Shown: positions 38,401-47,103, numbered from the stretch's first letter. The stretch: 64,000 nt of DNA from Poriferisulfidus sp963668445 (GCA_963668445.1 OY764335.1:992001-1056000), one strand, 5' to 3'. Numbers and translations are program-made. The notes: a model not told the origin generated them from the sequence alone.

Positions 38401-39322
38401 TGCCGGTCGCCGCCCCCGGAAACGGCGAAATGCCGGTCGGGTGGTTGTGAGTCTCCACCTTGATGACGATCCCGTATTCATCCTCGACCGGCTGCCAAAA
38501 ACGATCTTTCGGGTCGGCTTCCAAACGTGCATAGCGGCCCGCAGCAAGCACTGCGGCGTTGTCCCGATAGGCCGACAGCACACCGTCCGGGGATGCGGCA
38601 TGAGTGTTTCGAATCATCGCAAACAAGCTGTGCTCGGCCGGCCGGCCGTCGATCGTCCAGCACCCATTGAATATCTTGTGGCGGCAATGCTCCGAATTGA
38701 CTTGGGCGAACATCATCAGTTCGGCATCGGTCGGCGCCCTGCCCAGCGGCGCATAGGCGCGCAGCAGATATTCGATATCCGCGTCGGACAAAGCCAGCCC
38801 GTACCGCATGTTCGCCGCCTGCAAGGCTACGACTCCATCCGGTTCGAAATCGATGCAGGCCAAAGGTGCCGGCTTCGGATGCCGGAACAAGTCCTCAAGG
38901 CGGCCTGGGTCGGAAAGCACCGACTCGGTCATCCGGTCGTGCAGCATCGAAGCCAGTTCCGGGGATATCCGGTCCGCGCCTTGAAGGAAGTATTCGATGC
39001 CCCGCTCCAGCCGCAGAATGCGCGTCAGACCGCACAGGTGGACGATTTCCGTCGCCTTGCTCGACCACGGCGAAATCGTGCCGAACCGCGGCACGACCAT
39101 GACAGGCAATCCGGGGAGAACATCCTTGCATGCTGGCGCGTAATCTAGCAATTTCGCGAGCAAGGTCTCTTCCTCTGGCTCCAGCATTTGCTCGCACTCG
39201 GCAAAATGCAGGAATCTGGCGCCCGTCACGAACCCTAGGCCATCCGCATGCAGCCGCGCATTGAGCCTGTGCCGCGCATGATCGGACAGCGCCTCGCCGC
39301 CGAAATAGGTGTGAATGGGCAT
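35474..39322 (-). CDS. purL: Phosphoribosylformylglycinamidine synthase (large single-chain PurL)
   Basis: PurL converts FGAR to FGAM in purine synthesis using glutamine and ATP. The 1282-residue single-chain form carries an N-terminal PurS-like region, two PurM-like synthetase halves (HNHPTGISPFPGAATGSGG; VGKDSLSMQA) and a C-terminal glutaminase. The glutaminase nucleophile is in VLGVCNGCQML and its partner in PHPERAFR. The ATG at 39322 (MPIHTYFGGEAL) fits the family N-terminus better than one 14 codons upstream. It lies upstream of the H4MPT island with a 149-nt gap. Confidence 0.96.
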   Translation of the reverse strand: MPIHTYFGGEALSDHARHRLNARLHADGLGFVTGARFLHFAECEQMLEPEEETLLAKLLDYAPACKDVLPGLPVMVVPRFGTISPWSSKATEIVHLCGLTRILRLERGIEYFLQGADRISPELASMLHDRMTESVLSDPGRLEDLFRHPKPAPLACIDFEPDGVVALQAANMRYGLALSDADIEYLLRAYAPLGRAPTDAELMMFAQVNSEHCRHKIFNGCWTIDGRPAEHSLFAMIRNTHAASPDGVLSAYRDNAAVLAAGRYARLEADPKDRFWQPVEDEYGIVIKVETHNHPTGISPFPGAATGSGGEIRDETACGRGGRPKAGLCGFTVSNLNFDDWPQPWENPEQAHPPRMASPLEIMIEGPVGTASFNNEFGRPCLAGYFRTLEIEADAASGRQAFGYHKPIMVAGGMGSIRARHIQKSRIPEGAPIAVLGGPAMLIGLGGGASSSQHTGAGEEGLDFASVQRSNPEMQRRAQEVIEQCVARGDDNPILSVHDVGAGGLSNAIPELVDGDPGGAVLELRDIPCAESGMSPREIWCNESQERYVLALRSEALGEFLALCQRERSPFAVVGHATADGRLRVTDRLLKETPVDVPLPLLFGESSRMHLEVASSELLESPLNTSGMTLDEAVERVLALPGVGSKSFLVTIGDRSVGGLTVRDQMVGPWQVPVADVAVTASSFTGFSGEAMAMGERPLLAIHRPAASARMAVAEALTNLAGVRVRGRRQVRLSANWMADGSSAESLCNLYAAVQAVGMELCPQLGIAVPVGKDSLSMQATWDGGRVASPVSLVVSAFAPVDDVRRHVTPQLQNVPDSELLLASLNGKWRLGGSALAQTFGRTGSDTPDVDDPAQLAAFFDLMQTLLDGEELLAYHDRSDGGALACLCECAFAGRLGLELDVPIASQDALNYLFNEEPGAVLQVRSAQADAIIERFQKAGLKCDRVGTVMQEPELRLRCAGEVMRDWSLLELHQLWSRTSYEIARRRDHEACARSEYEYGQEWGSSPLFAQLSYDLTQNPAAPYIQTGAEPVVAILREQGINGQVEMAAAFSHAGFACRDVCMNDLQDEPNLLDGVAGLAACGGFSYGDVLGAGGGWAKNILYHNNLRDIFHKFFERQEVFVLGVCNGCQMLSQLKGIIPGAAHWPRFVPNLSGQFEARLSQVEVLGSPSILLQGMEGSCMPIIVAHGEGRIDPQCDPEALEKIACMRFVDAGGMATEAYPANPNGSAGGLTALANEDGRVTIMMPHPERAFRAIQHSWHPTEWSDAGPWARLFLNARAWVA

Positions 39323-39354
39323 GAATCCGGTCTGAATGCCAAAGCCTGAGGCGC

Positions 39355-39360
39355 ATGATA
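39355..39360 (-). promoter_or_regulatory. Possible -10 of purL
   Basis: TATCAT on the minus strand lies 33 nt before the purL ATG. No -35 match is seen. Two inverted repeats lie just upstream: GAGGC/GCCTC (39372-39385) and the palindrome at 39395-39408. Confidence 0.3.
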
Positions 39361-39394
39361 GCAAGGTCTTCGAGGCACGGGCCTCATCTGCACG

Positions 39395-39408
39395 ATGCTG
39401 CGCAGCAT
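39395..39408. repeat. 14-bp perfect palindrome upstream of purL
   Basis: ATGCTGCGCAGCAT is perfectly self-complementary and sits about 35 bp upstream of the putative purL -10. Its position suits an operator. It does not resemble the known PurR box. Confidence 0.35.
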
Positions 39409-39444
39409 ATCTCGGGATGCCGACGACCGGCCGCGTGGCGACGA

Positions 39445-39669
39445 TTAGTGCCGCAATTCGGCCTTACTTTCGCCGATGCTCAGAATCGCCCACGTCTCAT
39501 AACCGTTGCCCCATTCCATGTTGGCGTACGGATGGATGCCGGCCAGATCGGTCTCCAACTTGCCCGAATCGCCGCCCAGCCTCTCTTCGACCTCGTAATC
39601 CGAGCGACCGCGGCTGTGCGATATTGCCACGCCAGCCACCCAGCGACCGTCGATGCGCCCACCCGGCGC
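39445..39669 (-). pseudogene. Remnant of an autotransporter beta-barrel domain
   Basis: A minus-strand frame ending in TAA at 39445 reads GRWVAGVAISHSRGRSDYEV, then LETDLAGIHPYANME, WAILSIGES and ending KAELRH. This strongly resembles the repeating strands of an outer-membrane autotransporter barrel (SHSRG, L..DL.G.HPYA, W...G.GE..L motifs). Only about 70 residues survive: no signal peptide, no passenger, and no C-terminal aromatic end. It lies between purL and ssrA, so it is probably a decayed fragment of a longer gene. Confidence 0.62.
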
Positions 39670-39867
39670 GGTTCCCGACGTTGCGACGCTCTCCGGCTTC
39701 GGTCGCTCCGCTCCCTGCGCTGGAGAGCGGGCTGCGGCCCGGTGCCGTCGCCCACCCCTCAGTCCTGCTAAACTTGTTGAGCTTGCAATTTGAATCCGGG
39801 CAGGTTGAATCCGGAGTCAAAGGTTTTCGGAGGGCTCGCGGAGGCTCCGCTGTCCCTGAAAATGCGT

Positions 39868-39873
39868 TATAAT
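39868..39873 (+). promoter_or_regulatory. -10 element of ssrA
   Basis: A perfect TATAAT lies 13 nt before the mature tmRNA 5' end at 39887, so the primary transcript would have a leader of only a few nucleotides. No clear -35 hexamer is present. The stretch from 39670 to here shows no gene. Confidence 0.5.
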
Positions 39874-39886
39874 AGGGAAGCTTTTG

Positions 39887-40242
39887 GGGGGTGACTTGGC
39901 TTCGACGGCGGTTGCTGAATCCTAGGCGCATGCCGAGGCGGTAACGACCTCGTAAAAAATGGTTGCGAAAAATTAGTTGCCAACGACGACAACTACGCAC
40001 TGGCTGCCTAAACTCAGCTAGTCATCCTTTCGGAAGATGCTTGTGGATTCTGATGGGATGTCGCTTACACAAGCTCGCTGTTCAGTCGGTCTGGAGCTGA
40101 AGGGTTAAATTAAAAATGCAGACTGGCGCTCATCGGGCCCTGTCCGTCGGGTGGTGAACGCAAGATTAAAGACGGTGCTAAGCATGTAGGGCCGAAGAGG
40201 AAGAACTGCTGGACGCGGGTTCGATTCCCGCCACCTCCACCA
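39887..40242 (+). ncRNA. ssrA: Transfer-messenger RNA
   Basis: tmRNA rescues stalled ribosomes and tags incomplete proteins for degradation. The 5' GGGGGTG (39887-39893) pairs with CACCTCC near the 3' end to form the 7-bp acceptor stem, followed by A and CCA (40242). The T-arm GGTTCGATTCC is present. The tag-coding stretch at 39979-40011 encodes ANDDNYALAA and ends in TAA. About 356 nt in all, one-piece form. The tag is the same as in Pseudomonas aeruginosa, supporting a gammaproteobacterial host. Confidence 0.97.
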
Positions 40243-40284
40243 CTGCGTCACATAGGCTGCCGCAACGCACCTTGGTCAAGAGCC

Positions 40285-40608
40285 ATGACTTTCGTCGTCA
40301 TTGAGGACTGCATCAAGTGCAAGTACACCGACTGCGTGGAAGTCTGCCCGGTCGAATGCTTCCACGAAGGCCCGAATTTCCTAGTCATCGACCCTGAGGA
40401 ATGCATCGACTGCGCCCTGTGCGTTCCGGAATGCCCAATTGATGCCATCGTGCCAGAGAAGGATCTTCCCGAAGGCCAGCGGGACTTCCTAAAGATCAAC
40501 GCCGCCCTCGCCAAGGAATGGCCGCTGATTGCGCTGCAGAAGCCGCCACCGCCCGATGCGGACGACTGGCGCGGAAAGCCCGGCAAGAAAGCTCTGCTTG
40601 AAACTTGA
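40285..40608 (+). CDS. fdxA: 7Fe-8S ferredoxin FdxA
   Basis: The 107-residue ferredoxin has CIKCKYTDCVEVCP at residues 9-22 and CIDCALCVPECP near 39-50, ligands for a [3Fe-4S] and a [4Fe-4S] cluster as in the Azotobacter FdI/FdxA family. The conserved C-terminal extension ends KALLET. Its TGA stop is followed directly by the next gene's ATG with no spacer. Its electron partner is not evident from context. Confidence 0.94.
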   Translation: MTFVVIEDCIKCKYTDCVEVCPVECFHEGPNFLVIDPEECIDCALCVPECPIDAIVPEKDLPEGQRDFLKINAALAKEWPLIALQKPPPPDADDWRGKPGKKALLET

Positions 40609-43416
40609 ATGGAACTGGTCGCCTGCCCTTTGCACGAACCGCTGGGCGCCTATTGCGCCCGGATCATTCTAGAACGCCACCGACAGGACCTGCCGGACCT
40701 GACTGCGCCGGTTGTTCTGGTGCCCGATGCGACAGCCATCCGGGCCTTGCGTTCCGAACTGCTCCGCCAAGCCCAGCACCACGGCTTCGACGGGCTGCTG
40801 CAGCCCGAGATTCTGACGCTTCATGCATGGGCCTGCCAGCACTATTCCGGCGAGCATGCGGAAAGCCATCTATCCGAACTTCTGGACCTTGGCCTGGCCT
40901 TGCGCGATACTTCCGTGCAACCCCTGAAAAGCCAAGGCAACCCTTGGTCGGTTGCAAGCGAGCTGATGCAATTGTTCGATGAATTGGAACTCAGCGGCAA
41001 TCCGGTCTGCCAGCAGGAGCAAGAACTGGCACAGCAACTGCAGCAAGCTTACGGCATCTCCGGAAAGCCGCCGAAGCAGCTGGACATGGAGGCCCGCATC
41101 GTGCATGCTTTATGGCAGGCTTGGAACCGTACGTCGGGCGTCTCCCTCAGTTCAGGGAGATACTACCGGATGGCTCTGGCCGAACTGCCGGCGCGCACTG
41201 AGGCACAAGCCGTCTATGCTTGCGGCTACGAACAGCTGAAGCCCGCCGAAGTCCGATCGCTTGAGCAGATAAGCGCCTCCGTGCCGGTCATCGTCGTAAC
41301 CCGACCCAAACATTTCATCCCTCTGCCAACTGCCTTGCCCAAGGACATCGCCCCGCTTCCGCCATACACTGAAGTTCTGCAATGCGCTTTCGATCCATCG
41401 GGCGGCAACCTGCCGGACCGCGCCCGTGCCTGTCGCAGCAAATATCCTGAAAATCCTTTCCGAGACAGGCTGCGCACCTTTGCCGCCGATCAATCTGAAT
41501 TGCATGCTCGCGCCGTAGAAACCCAAATACGTCTCTGGCTTTTGGAAGGCTGCCGAAATGTCGGGCTGGTCACTGAAGACCGAAAACTGGCCCGGCGAGT
41601 GCGTGCGCTTTTGGAACGTGCTGGCGTATTTCCCACCGATGACGCAGGCTGGGCTTTATCGACCACCAGCGCCGCCAGCGCTATCGTGCATTGGCTTGAA
41701 TGCCTGGAACAGGATTTCTACTATCAGACCTTTCTGGATGTCTTGAAGTCCCCGTTCGTGTGCCCGTTGCAAGATCCTGATGACTATCAGGAAAGAATTA
41801 ACGCGTTGGAAAGGCTCCTGTACCAAACGAATGCGCACAGCGGCTTGAGCCATTACCGGAAGGTCGCAGCCGAGCATCCTGAGATTCTGGAACTTCTGGA
41901 TGCGGTCGAACGGGCCGCCCGGCCCTTGCTGAAACTCAAGGACTCCATAGCCGCAGACAAGTATCTGGAGGCTCTGCTGCACAGCCTGAAGCAATTGGGC
42001 TGCATCACTCGATTGGCGAACGATGAAGTCGGCGACGAGATTCTGGACTTGCTCTCGGAGATGCGTGTCCAGCTCAGCAGCAACACCACGCCTCTTGCCA
42101 AGCGCCAATGGCCACCGTTAATTCGCCAACTTCTGGAGCGACGGAATTTTAAACCCAAATCCGCGCAGCCTGCCGTCACACTCGTCAATCTGCGGCAGGC
42201 GCATCTGGCGTGTTTCGAACGCCTGATCGTGGCCGGCATGGATGCCCGACATTACCCCGCCCAAAATTCGGCATCAGCGGTCTTCAACGATGCCGTGCGC
42301 GCCGATCTCAACCTGTCCACCGATGCGGCAAGACGGGTGCTGGATCTGCAACGCTTCCTAGCCTTGGTTTTGGCCGCCGATCAGGTGCTGCTGACCTACC
42401 AGAAAAACGAGCAGGACGAACCGCTGCTGCCCAGTGCCTGGTGGGAGCAGATCGTGACATTCCATCAGCTCGCATACCCAGAAAACGGGCTTGAAGATGC
42501 CTCTTTGAGAGCATTGCTGAATCCGCAGGCGAATGCCTGCGTGCGCCTCGCCGGCCGGCCCGTACGCCCCAATGCCCGGGCAGCCATGCCCCATCCGCCG
42601 GCACGCCCGGAACTTCTGCCGGCCAAAATTTCGGCGGGAGGCCATCAGGATCTGATCGACTGCCCCTACCGCTTTTATGTGCGAAGGATGCTCGGCCTGC
42701 ACGCCATCAATCCCATTAATGAGGAAATGGGCAATGTGGATTTCGGACAGTTCGTACACGAATGCCTGGAAGCCTTCCATGCCGATGTCCCAAGCCTGCC
42801 CGGACCGTGGGAGGGCCGATTGGCCCGGAATGAGCGCGGCGCCTTGGATCTGCTGGACGAAATTGGAGAAGCACTTATGGCGCGCTTGGGCGACGGATTT
42901 GCGAATCGGGTCTTCAGCGAACGCTGGAGCCGCGTAGCCCGGCGTTATGTCAAAATGCAAAAGGTTCTGGAATCGGACCGGGAAATCATCCAAACGGAAT
43001 GCACTAGCGAGGTCGGCATGGATGCCGAACTGACGCTACATGGCCGTATCGACCGCATCGACCGCACGCACAGCGGTCAGCATGTCGTCATCGACTATAA
43101 AACCGGCACCCAGTCCATTTCGGAGAAGGACATCCAAAGCGGCGAACAGGTCCAGCTGACCAGTTATGCTCTGCTGCTGGAAGCTATGGCACAAATCGAA
43201 TACTGGTGGCTGAATCAAAGCCATAGGGAACGGACCTGTCTGAGTGGCGAGGAACTCATCCAAGTGCGCGACAAAGTGCGCCAGCGGCTCATTCTCACGT
43301 TTAGGCGCTTGCGCCAGCAAGCCGAATTGCCGGCCCACGGCGACGAAAAAACCTGTGCATACTGCGATGCGCAGGGCATCTGCCGCAAAGAGGCTTGGGC
43401 GGAAGCCCGGGCGTAG
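40609..43416 (+). CDS. AddB/RexB-like PD-(D/E)XK exonuclease protein
   Basis: The 935-residue protein resembles the bacterial 'probable DNA repair' AddB-like family. The C-terminus has an AddB-type nuclease: CPYRFYVRRMLG (about 685), GQFVHECLEAF, VVIDYKTGTQ (catalytic D and K, about 826-835) and CAYCDAQGICRK. Together the four cysteines form a likely Fe-S clamp. The N-terminal helicase-like part begins VVLVPDATAIRALRSELL with no Walker A GxGK, so it is probably an inactivated helicase. No AddA/RecB-like partner gene is adjacent. It abuts fdxA and converges on the uracil-DNA glycosylase gene. Confidence 0.8.
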   Translation: MELVACPLHEPLGAYCARIILERHRQDLPDLTAPVVLVPDATAIRALRSELLRQAQHHGFDGLLQPEILTLHAWACQHYSGEHAESHLSELLDLGLALRDTSVQPLKSQGNPWSVASELMQLFDELELSGNPVCQQEQELAQQLQQAYGISGKPPKQLDMEARIVHALWQAWNRTSGVSLSSGRYYRMALAELPARTEAQAVYACGYEQLKPAEVRSLEQISASVPVIVVTRPKHFIPLPTALPKDIAPLPPYTEVLQCAFDPSGGNLPDRARACRSKYPENPFRDRLRTFAADQSELHARAVETQIRLWLLEGCRNVGLVTEDRKLARRVRALLERAGVFPTDDAGWALSTTSAASAIVHWLECLEQDFYYQTFLDVLKSPFVCPLQDPDDYQERINALERLLYQTNAHSGLSHYRKVAAEHPEILELLDAVERAARPLLKLKDSIAADKYLEALLHSLKQLGCITRLANDEVGDEILDLLSEMRVQLSSNTTPLAKRQWPPLIRQLLERRNFKPKSAQPAVTLVNLRQAHLACFERLIVAGMDARHYPAQNSASAVFNDAVRADLNLSTDAARRVLDLQRFLALVLAADQVLLTYQKNEQDEPLLPSAWWEQIVTFHQLAYPENGLEDASLRALLNPQANACVRLAGRPVRPNARAAMPHPPARPELLPAKISAGGHQDLIDCPYRFYVRRMLGLHAINPINEEMGNVDFGQFVHECLEAFHADVPSLPGPWEGRLARNERGALDLLDEIGEALMARLGDGFANRVFSERWSRVARRYVKMQKVLESDREIIQTECTSEVGMDAELTLHGRIDRIDRTHSGQHVVIDYKTGTQSISEKDIQSGEQVQLTSYALLLEAMAQIEYWWLNQSHRERTCLSGEELIQVRDKVRQRLILTFRRLRQQAELPAHGDEKTCAYCDAQGICRKEAWAEARA

Positions 43417-43433
43417 GCGCAACCCCTGCCGCG

Positions 43434-44219
43434 CTATTCTGAAGATTCAGGCCGGGCTTGCAAGCCCACCATCACGTCGCACAGGAACAGCAAATCCTGG
43501 AACGATTGGGCCTTGTTCTTAGGGCTGCGCAGAAGGTACGCCGGATGGTACGTGGGAACAACCGGGATATCCGATCCGAGCAGCTTATGCGTACTTCCGC
43601 GCAATTTCCCGATGGGCGTCTCGACACCGAGCAGGTTGTGCGCCGCGACGGCGCCTAGCGCAAGGATGACCTGCGGCTGAATCAGTTCGATCTGGCGGTC
43701 CAGATAGCCGCGGCATTCGCCGGCCTGTTCGGGCGTAGGGTTCGTATTGCCCGGCGGGCGGCATTTCAGAATGTTGGCGATGAAGACCTGCTCGCGATCC
43801 AGTCCGATGGCTTGCAGCATGCTGTCGAGCAGTTTCCCAGCCCGGCCTACGAAAGGCTCTCCCTGTGCGTCCTCGTCCGCTCCCGGAGCTTCTCCGACCA
43901 GCATCAGCCGGGCACTTTCGCTCCCCACTCCAAACACCGTATTCTTCCGCTCCCGGTGCAATTCGCAGCGGGTACAGCCTTCCACCTCTTTGCGCAGCTT
44001 GCGCCATTTGTGCATGTGCACAGCCTGCGGATCTAATGTCAGCGTGCTCTCCGACCGCCCGTTCCCCGCATCCTGCAACGCCTCTTGAGAAACCGGTTCC
44101 TCCGTGGCCTGCATTCGATTTTGCTCCGTTTGCTCGTCGTCGCCATCGCGCCGCTTCCAGCGTCTCAGACCCAACTCGCCGAGATGCGCATCGGAAGGCG
44201 GCGATTTGGCGCCCGTCAT
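43434..44219 (-). CDS. Uracil-DNA glycosylase, family 4
   Basis: The 261-residue protein is of the iron-sulfur type that removes uracil from DNA. It has the first cysteine pair in GCTRCELHR (about 81-89), motif A GEAPGADEDAQGEPFVG (about 110-126), CRPPGNTNPTPEQAGEC containing the other two cysteines, and motif B HPAYLLR near 230. About 60 low-complexity residues precede the domain, so a later start (e.g. ATG 44114) is possible. It lies 9 nt downstream of leuA. Confidence 0.9.
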   Translation of the reverse strand: MTGAKSPPSDAHLGELGLRRWKRRDGDDEQTEQNRMQATEEPVSQEALQDAGNGRSESTLTLDPQAVHMHKWRKLRKEVEGCTRCELHRERKNTVFGVGSESARLMLVGEAPGADEDAQGEPFVGRAGKLLDSMLQAIGLDREQVFIANILKCRPPGNTNPTPEQAGECRGYLDRQIELIQPQVILALGAVAAHNLLGVETPIGKLRGSTHKLLGSDIPVVPTYHPAYLLRSPKNKAQSFQDLLFLCDVMVGLQARPESSE

Positions 44220-44228
44220 GCCGTTCTT

Positions 44229-45767
44229 CTAAATGTGGTCCAGTTGCGGATGCGTCCGCGCCGGTTGGCGCGCCAATTTGCCCACGGCATTCAGGTAGGC
44301 TTGCACCGAAGCGATGACAATATCGGTGTGGGCGCCATGCCCGTTAACAATGGCGCCATCTTTTTCCAGGCGCACCGTCACTTCGCCCTGCGCATCGGTG
44401 CCGGTCGTGATGTTGTTCACCGAATACAGCTGCAGTTCCGACTCGGAGCACACGATGCCTTCGATGGCTTTGAACGAAGCATCGACCGGCCCGCCTCCCG
44501 AGGCTTCTCCGCGGTACTGCTCTCCGCCCCGTTCCAAGGTCACGTGTGCGACCGGCGTCGCGCCTACTTTGGAAGTGACTTCCAAGTCCGCCAGGCTATA
44601 GACTTCCTGGTCGGCCGTTTCCGCCCCCTGCAACGCCAAGCTACGCAGATCTTCATCATAGATCTCGTGCTTGCGATCCGCCAGTTCCTTGAAGTCGTCG
44701 AAGAACTGGTCCCACTCTTCTTCCGCGATGCGAATACCGAGCTTCTGGATGCGATCCATGATGGCACGACGGCCAGAGTGCTTGCCCAGAACGATCCGGT
44801 TGTCGGACCAGCCCACATCCTGTGCCCGCATGATTTCGTAGGTTTCCCGATACTTCAGCACGCCGTCCTGATGGATGCCGGATTCGTGCGCGAAGGCATT
44901 CGCACCGACGATGGCCTTATTCGGCTGGACCGGAAAGCCGGTCACGCTTGCCACCAGCCGCGAAGTCGGCACGATTTGCGTAGCATCCACCGTCGTATCG
45001 CAATCGAACGTATCCTGCCGCGTCCGCACGGCCATGACGATTTCCTCGAGCGAAGCATTGCCGGCCCGCTCGCCCAAGCCATTAATCGTGCATTCCACCT
45101 GCCGTGCGCCATGCGCTACTGCCTCCAGCGAGTTGGCGACCGCCAGCCCCAAATCGTTGTGGCAATGCACGGAGAAGACCGCTTGATCGGAATTCGGGAT
45201 GCGCTCGATCAACTGTCCGATCCGCTCGCCGAACTGGGCTGGCAGGCTGTAGCCCACTGTATCCGGCACATTGATGGTGCCGGCGCCGGCCGCAATGACC
45301 GCTTCGATGATCCGGCACAAGAAATCCATGTCCGAGCGCCCGGCATCTTCTGGAGAAAATTCGACATCATCGGTATGGCGCCGTGCCCGCTTCACGGCGG
45401 CGACCGCATGCTCCAGCACTTGATCGGGCTGCATGCGCAGCTTCTGCTCCATATGAATCGGAGACGTCGCAATGAAGGTATGGATGCGGGCGCGCGCTGC
45501 AGGCTTGAGCGCTTCGGCCGCCCGATCGATGTCCTTGTCCAGAGCGCGAGCCAAACCGCAAATCGCGCTGTCTTGGATCGCCTTGCCGATCTCCCGAACC
45601 GCCTCGAACTCGTCCGGGCTTGCAATCGGGAAGCCCGCCTCGATCACGTCGATGCGCATCCTCTCCAGCGCACGAGCAACATTCAGTTTTTCTTCCCGCG
45701 TCATCGATGCGCCGGGGCTCTGCTCGCCATCCCGAAGCGTCGTATCAAAAATTATCAGCTTGTCCAT
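44229..45767 (-). CDS. leuA: 2-isopropylmalate synthase
   Basis: LeuA condenses acetyl-CoA with 2-oxoisovalerate, the first step of leucine synthesis. The 512-residue protein has FDTTLRDGEQSPGA (7-20), the metal-binding HCHNDLGLAVANS and NGLGERAGN in the TIM barrel. A C-terminal LeuA allosteric domain (about 390-512) is the site of leucine feedback. It is followed by the uracil-DNA glycosylase gene. leuCDB are not in the window. Confidence 0.96.
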   Translation of the reverse strand: MDKLIIFDTTLRDGEQSPGASMTREEKLNVARALERMRIDVIEAGFPIASPDEFEAVREIGKAIQDSAICGLARALDKDIDRAAEALKPAARARIHTFIATSPIHMEQKLRMQPDQVLEHAVAAVKRARRHTDDVEFSPEDAGRSDMDFLCRIIEAVIAAGAGTINVPDTVGYSLPAQFGERIGQLIERIPNSDQAVFSVHCHNDLGLAVANSLEAVAHGARQVECTINGLGERAGNASLEEIVMAVRTRQDTFDCDTTVDATQIVPTSRLVASVTGFPVQPNKAIVGANAFAHESGIHQDGVLKYRETYEIMRAQDVGWSDNRIVLGKHSGRRAIMDRIQKLGIRIAEEEWDQFFDDFKELADRKHEIYDEDLRSLALQGAETADQEVYSLADLEVTSKVGATPVAHVTLERGGEQYRGEASGGGPVDASFKAIEGIVCSESELQLYSVNNITTGTDAQGEVTVRLEKDGAIVNGHGAHTDIVIASVQAYLNAVGKLARQPARTHPQLDHI

Positions 45768-46149
45768 TGGTGGTTTCCCATCAAGCCACGGCCGCAGGAA
45801 CGGAACATGGCGTCAATTCGTCGTGTTGGGCGCTTGGGTGCGCCAACCCATGGTGTCTTGAATGATGTCTTCTATGCCGCCCGCCGCGGCAGGAGACCTC
45901 CGGCCAAGGTAAGGTTCAGCACGACGGAGCCAACAGCCGCCGTCAAGGGATCAAAGAAAATACGCTGCCGCATCATGGCGTTTCTCGTGCCGCCAACGGG
46001 CGACCGATGCATAGGATACCGCATTTCTCCGTTTTTGCCTAGTCAGGAGCGCCGGAAGCCTTCTCGGCCCGGATTTCCTCCTCTTGTGCCATGATGCGCG
46101 AACGAATAGCCAGACGGATGCACATCTGGCAATGTATGCCGCTGGCGCG
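45768..46149. other. Intergenic gap upstream of leuA
   Basis: This 382-nt stretch separates the TraB/GumN gene from leuA on the same strand. The only structure seen is a hairpin at 45826-45846 (minus strand TTGGCGC...GCGCCCAA) about 60 nt before the leuA start. A 17-codon open frame with a weak context lies near 46092. No leucine-rich leader peptide and no convincing promoter were found. Confidence 0.35.
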
Positions 46150-47103
46150 TCACTGAATGAACACCCTCTCGACCTCATAGCCGCCGAACAGCGGCTGGCC
46201 GAGCAGCGCGAGGACGCCATTCTTGCCGTACAGATGCAAGGCGCCGATCGCGATGAAAGCATTGCCCTCTCGAAGAAACGCCTGATTCATGTAGTGCGCC
46301 ATAACCGTGCTCCGAACATCGATCGCGTGCTTCAGATATGCCCGGCGGTGTACCCGCTTCGCCGGATCCTTGCCGATGAAATCCGTCGACAGATTCATCA
46401 TCCCTTGCAAATCTTCCCGCTCATATGCCTGCACGATGTCTTCCATCGTGTGGTGCAGTTCCGGGTAGGAGCGCAACTTGTCCTTCAACAGAGATACTTG
46501 GGAGTCCATGGGCATGGCATAGAACGCCGCCAGAAGTTCTTCCGGACTTTCGATCTGGTACAGTTCCTTGCCCTGCAGCACCGCCAGATCCAGCAGCTTC
46601 TGATCCACGATCGGGCCAGTATGCTCCGACTTGATCGCCAAACTGTGGATGGCGGCCCAGGGCTTGACGCGGCGGGCAAAATCCTCATCCGTCTGGTTGC
46701 GCATGAGAATAGCGAACACCTCGTCCGCAACTTCCTCTCCGGCTACATCCGCCAGCATCTTCCCGTCTTCCAGCATCATCCGCCCGCGGATGCTCTGATA
46801 GCCGTGGTACGGGTTCCACAGTTCGCTTCCGGGGAAGGCTTCGATCGCATATCCGGCGGATTGCGAAAAAACCTGCATCACGGTTTCGGGAATGCGCGTG
46901 ACCCGTTCGTCGTTGCTATGGACCGTGCCCAAGACATGCCCGACGATCTGCCCGTTCTTGCTCACCTGCCAGAAAATGCCTTCCGAAAACGGCATCGGTT
47001 TGAACGCCGCATGGACGAATCCGGCCAGCAGGATGGCCAGCACACCGATAACGGCATACGGGGTGAAGCGGTCCGGCACGGAAATATAGCGAGCGAATGC
47101 CAT
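46150..47103 (-). CDS. TraB/GumN family protein with N-terminal membrane anchor
   Basis: The protein has about 317 residues from the ATG at 47103 (MAFARYISVPDRF); an ATG 15 codons upstream is possible. A hydrophobic segment (about 15-33) suggests a signal anchor facing the periplasm. TraB/GumN hallmarks are GHVLGTVHSNDERV near the start, YAIEAFPGS, and IGALHLYGKNGVLALL at the end. The family is related to Tiki-type metalloproteases and keeps the GxxH and GxxHL histidines; the substrate is unknown. Confidence 0.82.
   Translation of the reverse strand: MAFARYISVPDRFTPYAVIGVLAILLAGFVHAAFKPMPFSEGIFWQVSKNGQIVGHVLGTVHSNDERVTRIPETVMQVFSQSAGYAIEAFPGSELWNPYHGYQSIRGRMMLEDGKMLADVAGEEVADEVFAILMRNQTDEDFARRVKPWAAIHSLAIKSEHTGPIVDQKLLDLAVLQGKELYQIESPEELLAAFYAMPMDSQVSLLKDKLRSYPELHHTMEDIVQAYEREDLQGMMNLSTDFIGKDPAKRVHRRAYLKHAIDVRSTVMAHYMNQAFLREGNAFIAIGALHLYGKNGVLALLGQPLFGGYEVERVFIQ

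Noticed and set aside
37595..39148. A 517-residue open frame on the plus strand
   Set aside because: Antisense to purL, with no recognisable domain.
40243..40284. A duplicated ssrA 3' end as an attachment site
   Set aside because: No repeat of the tmRNA 3' sequence was seen downstream, and fdxA follows within 43 nt.
44085..46094. A 669-residue open frame on the plus strand
   Set aside because: It is antisense to leuA and the intergenic gap, with the His/Arg-rich composition typical of shadow frames at high GC.
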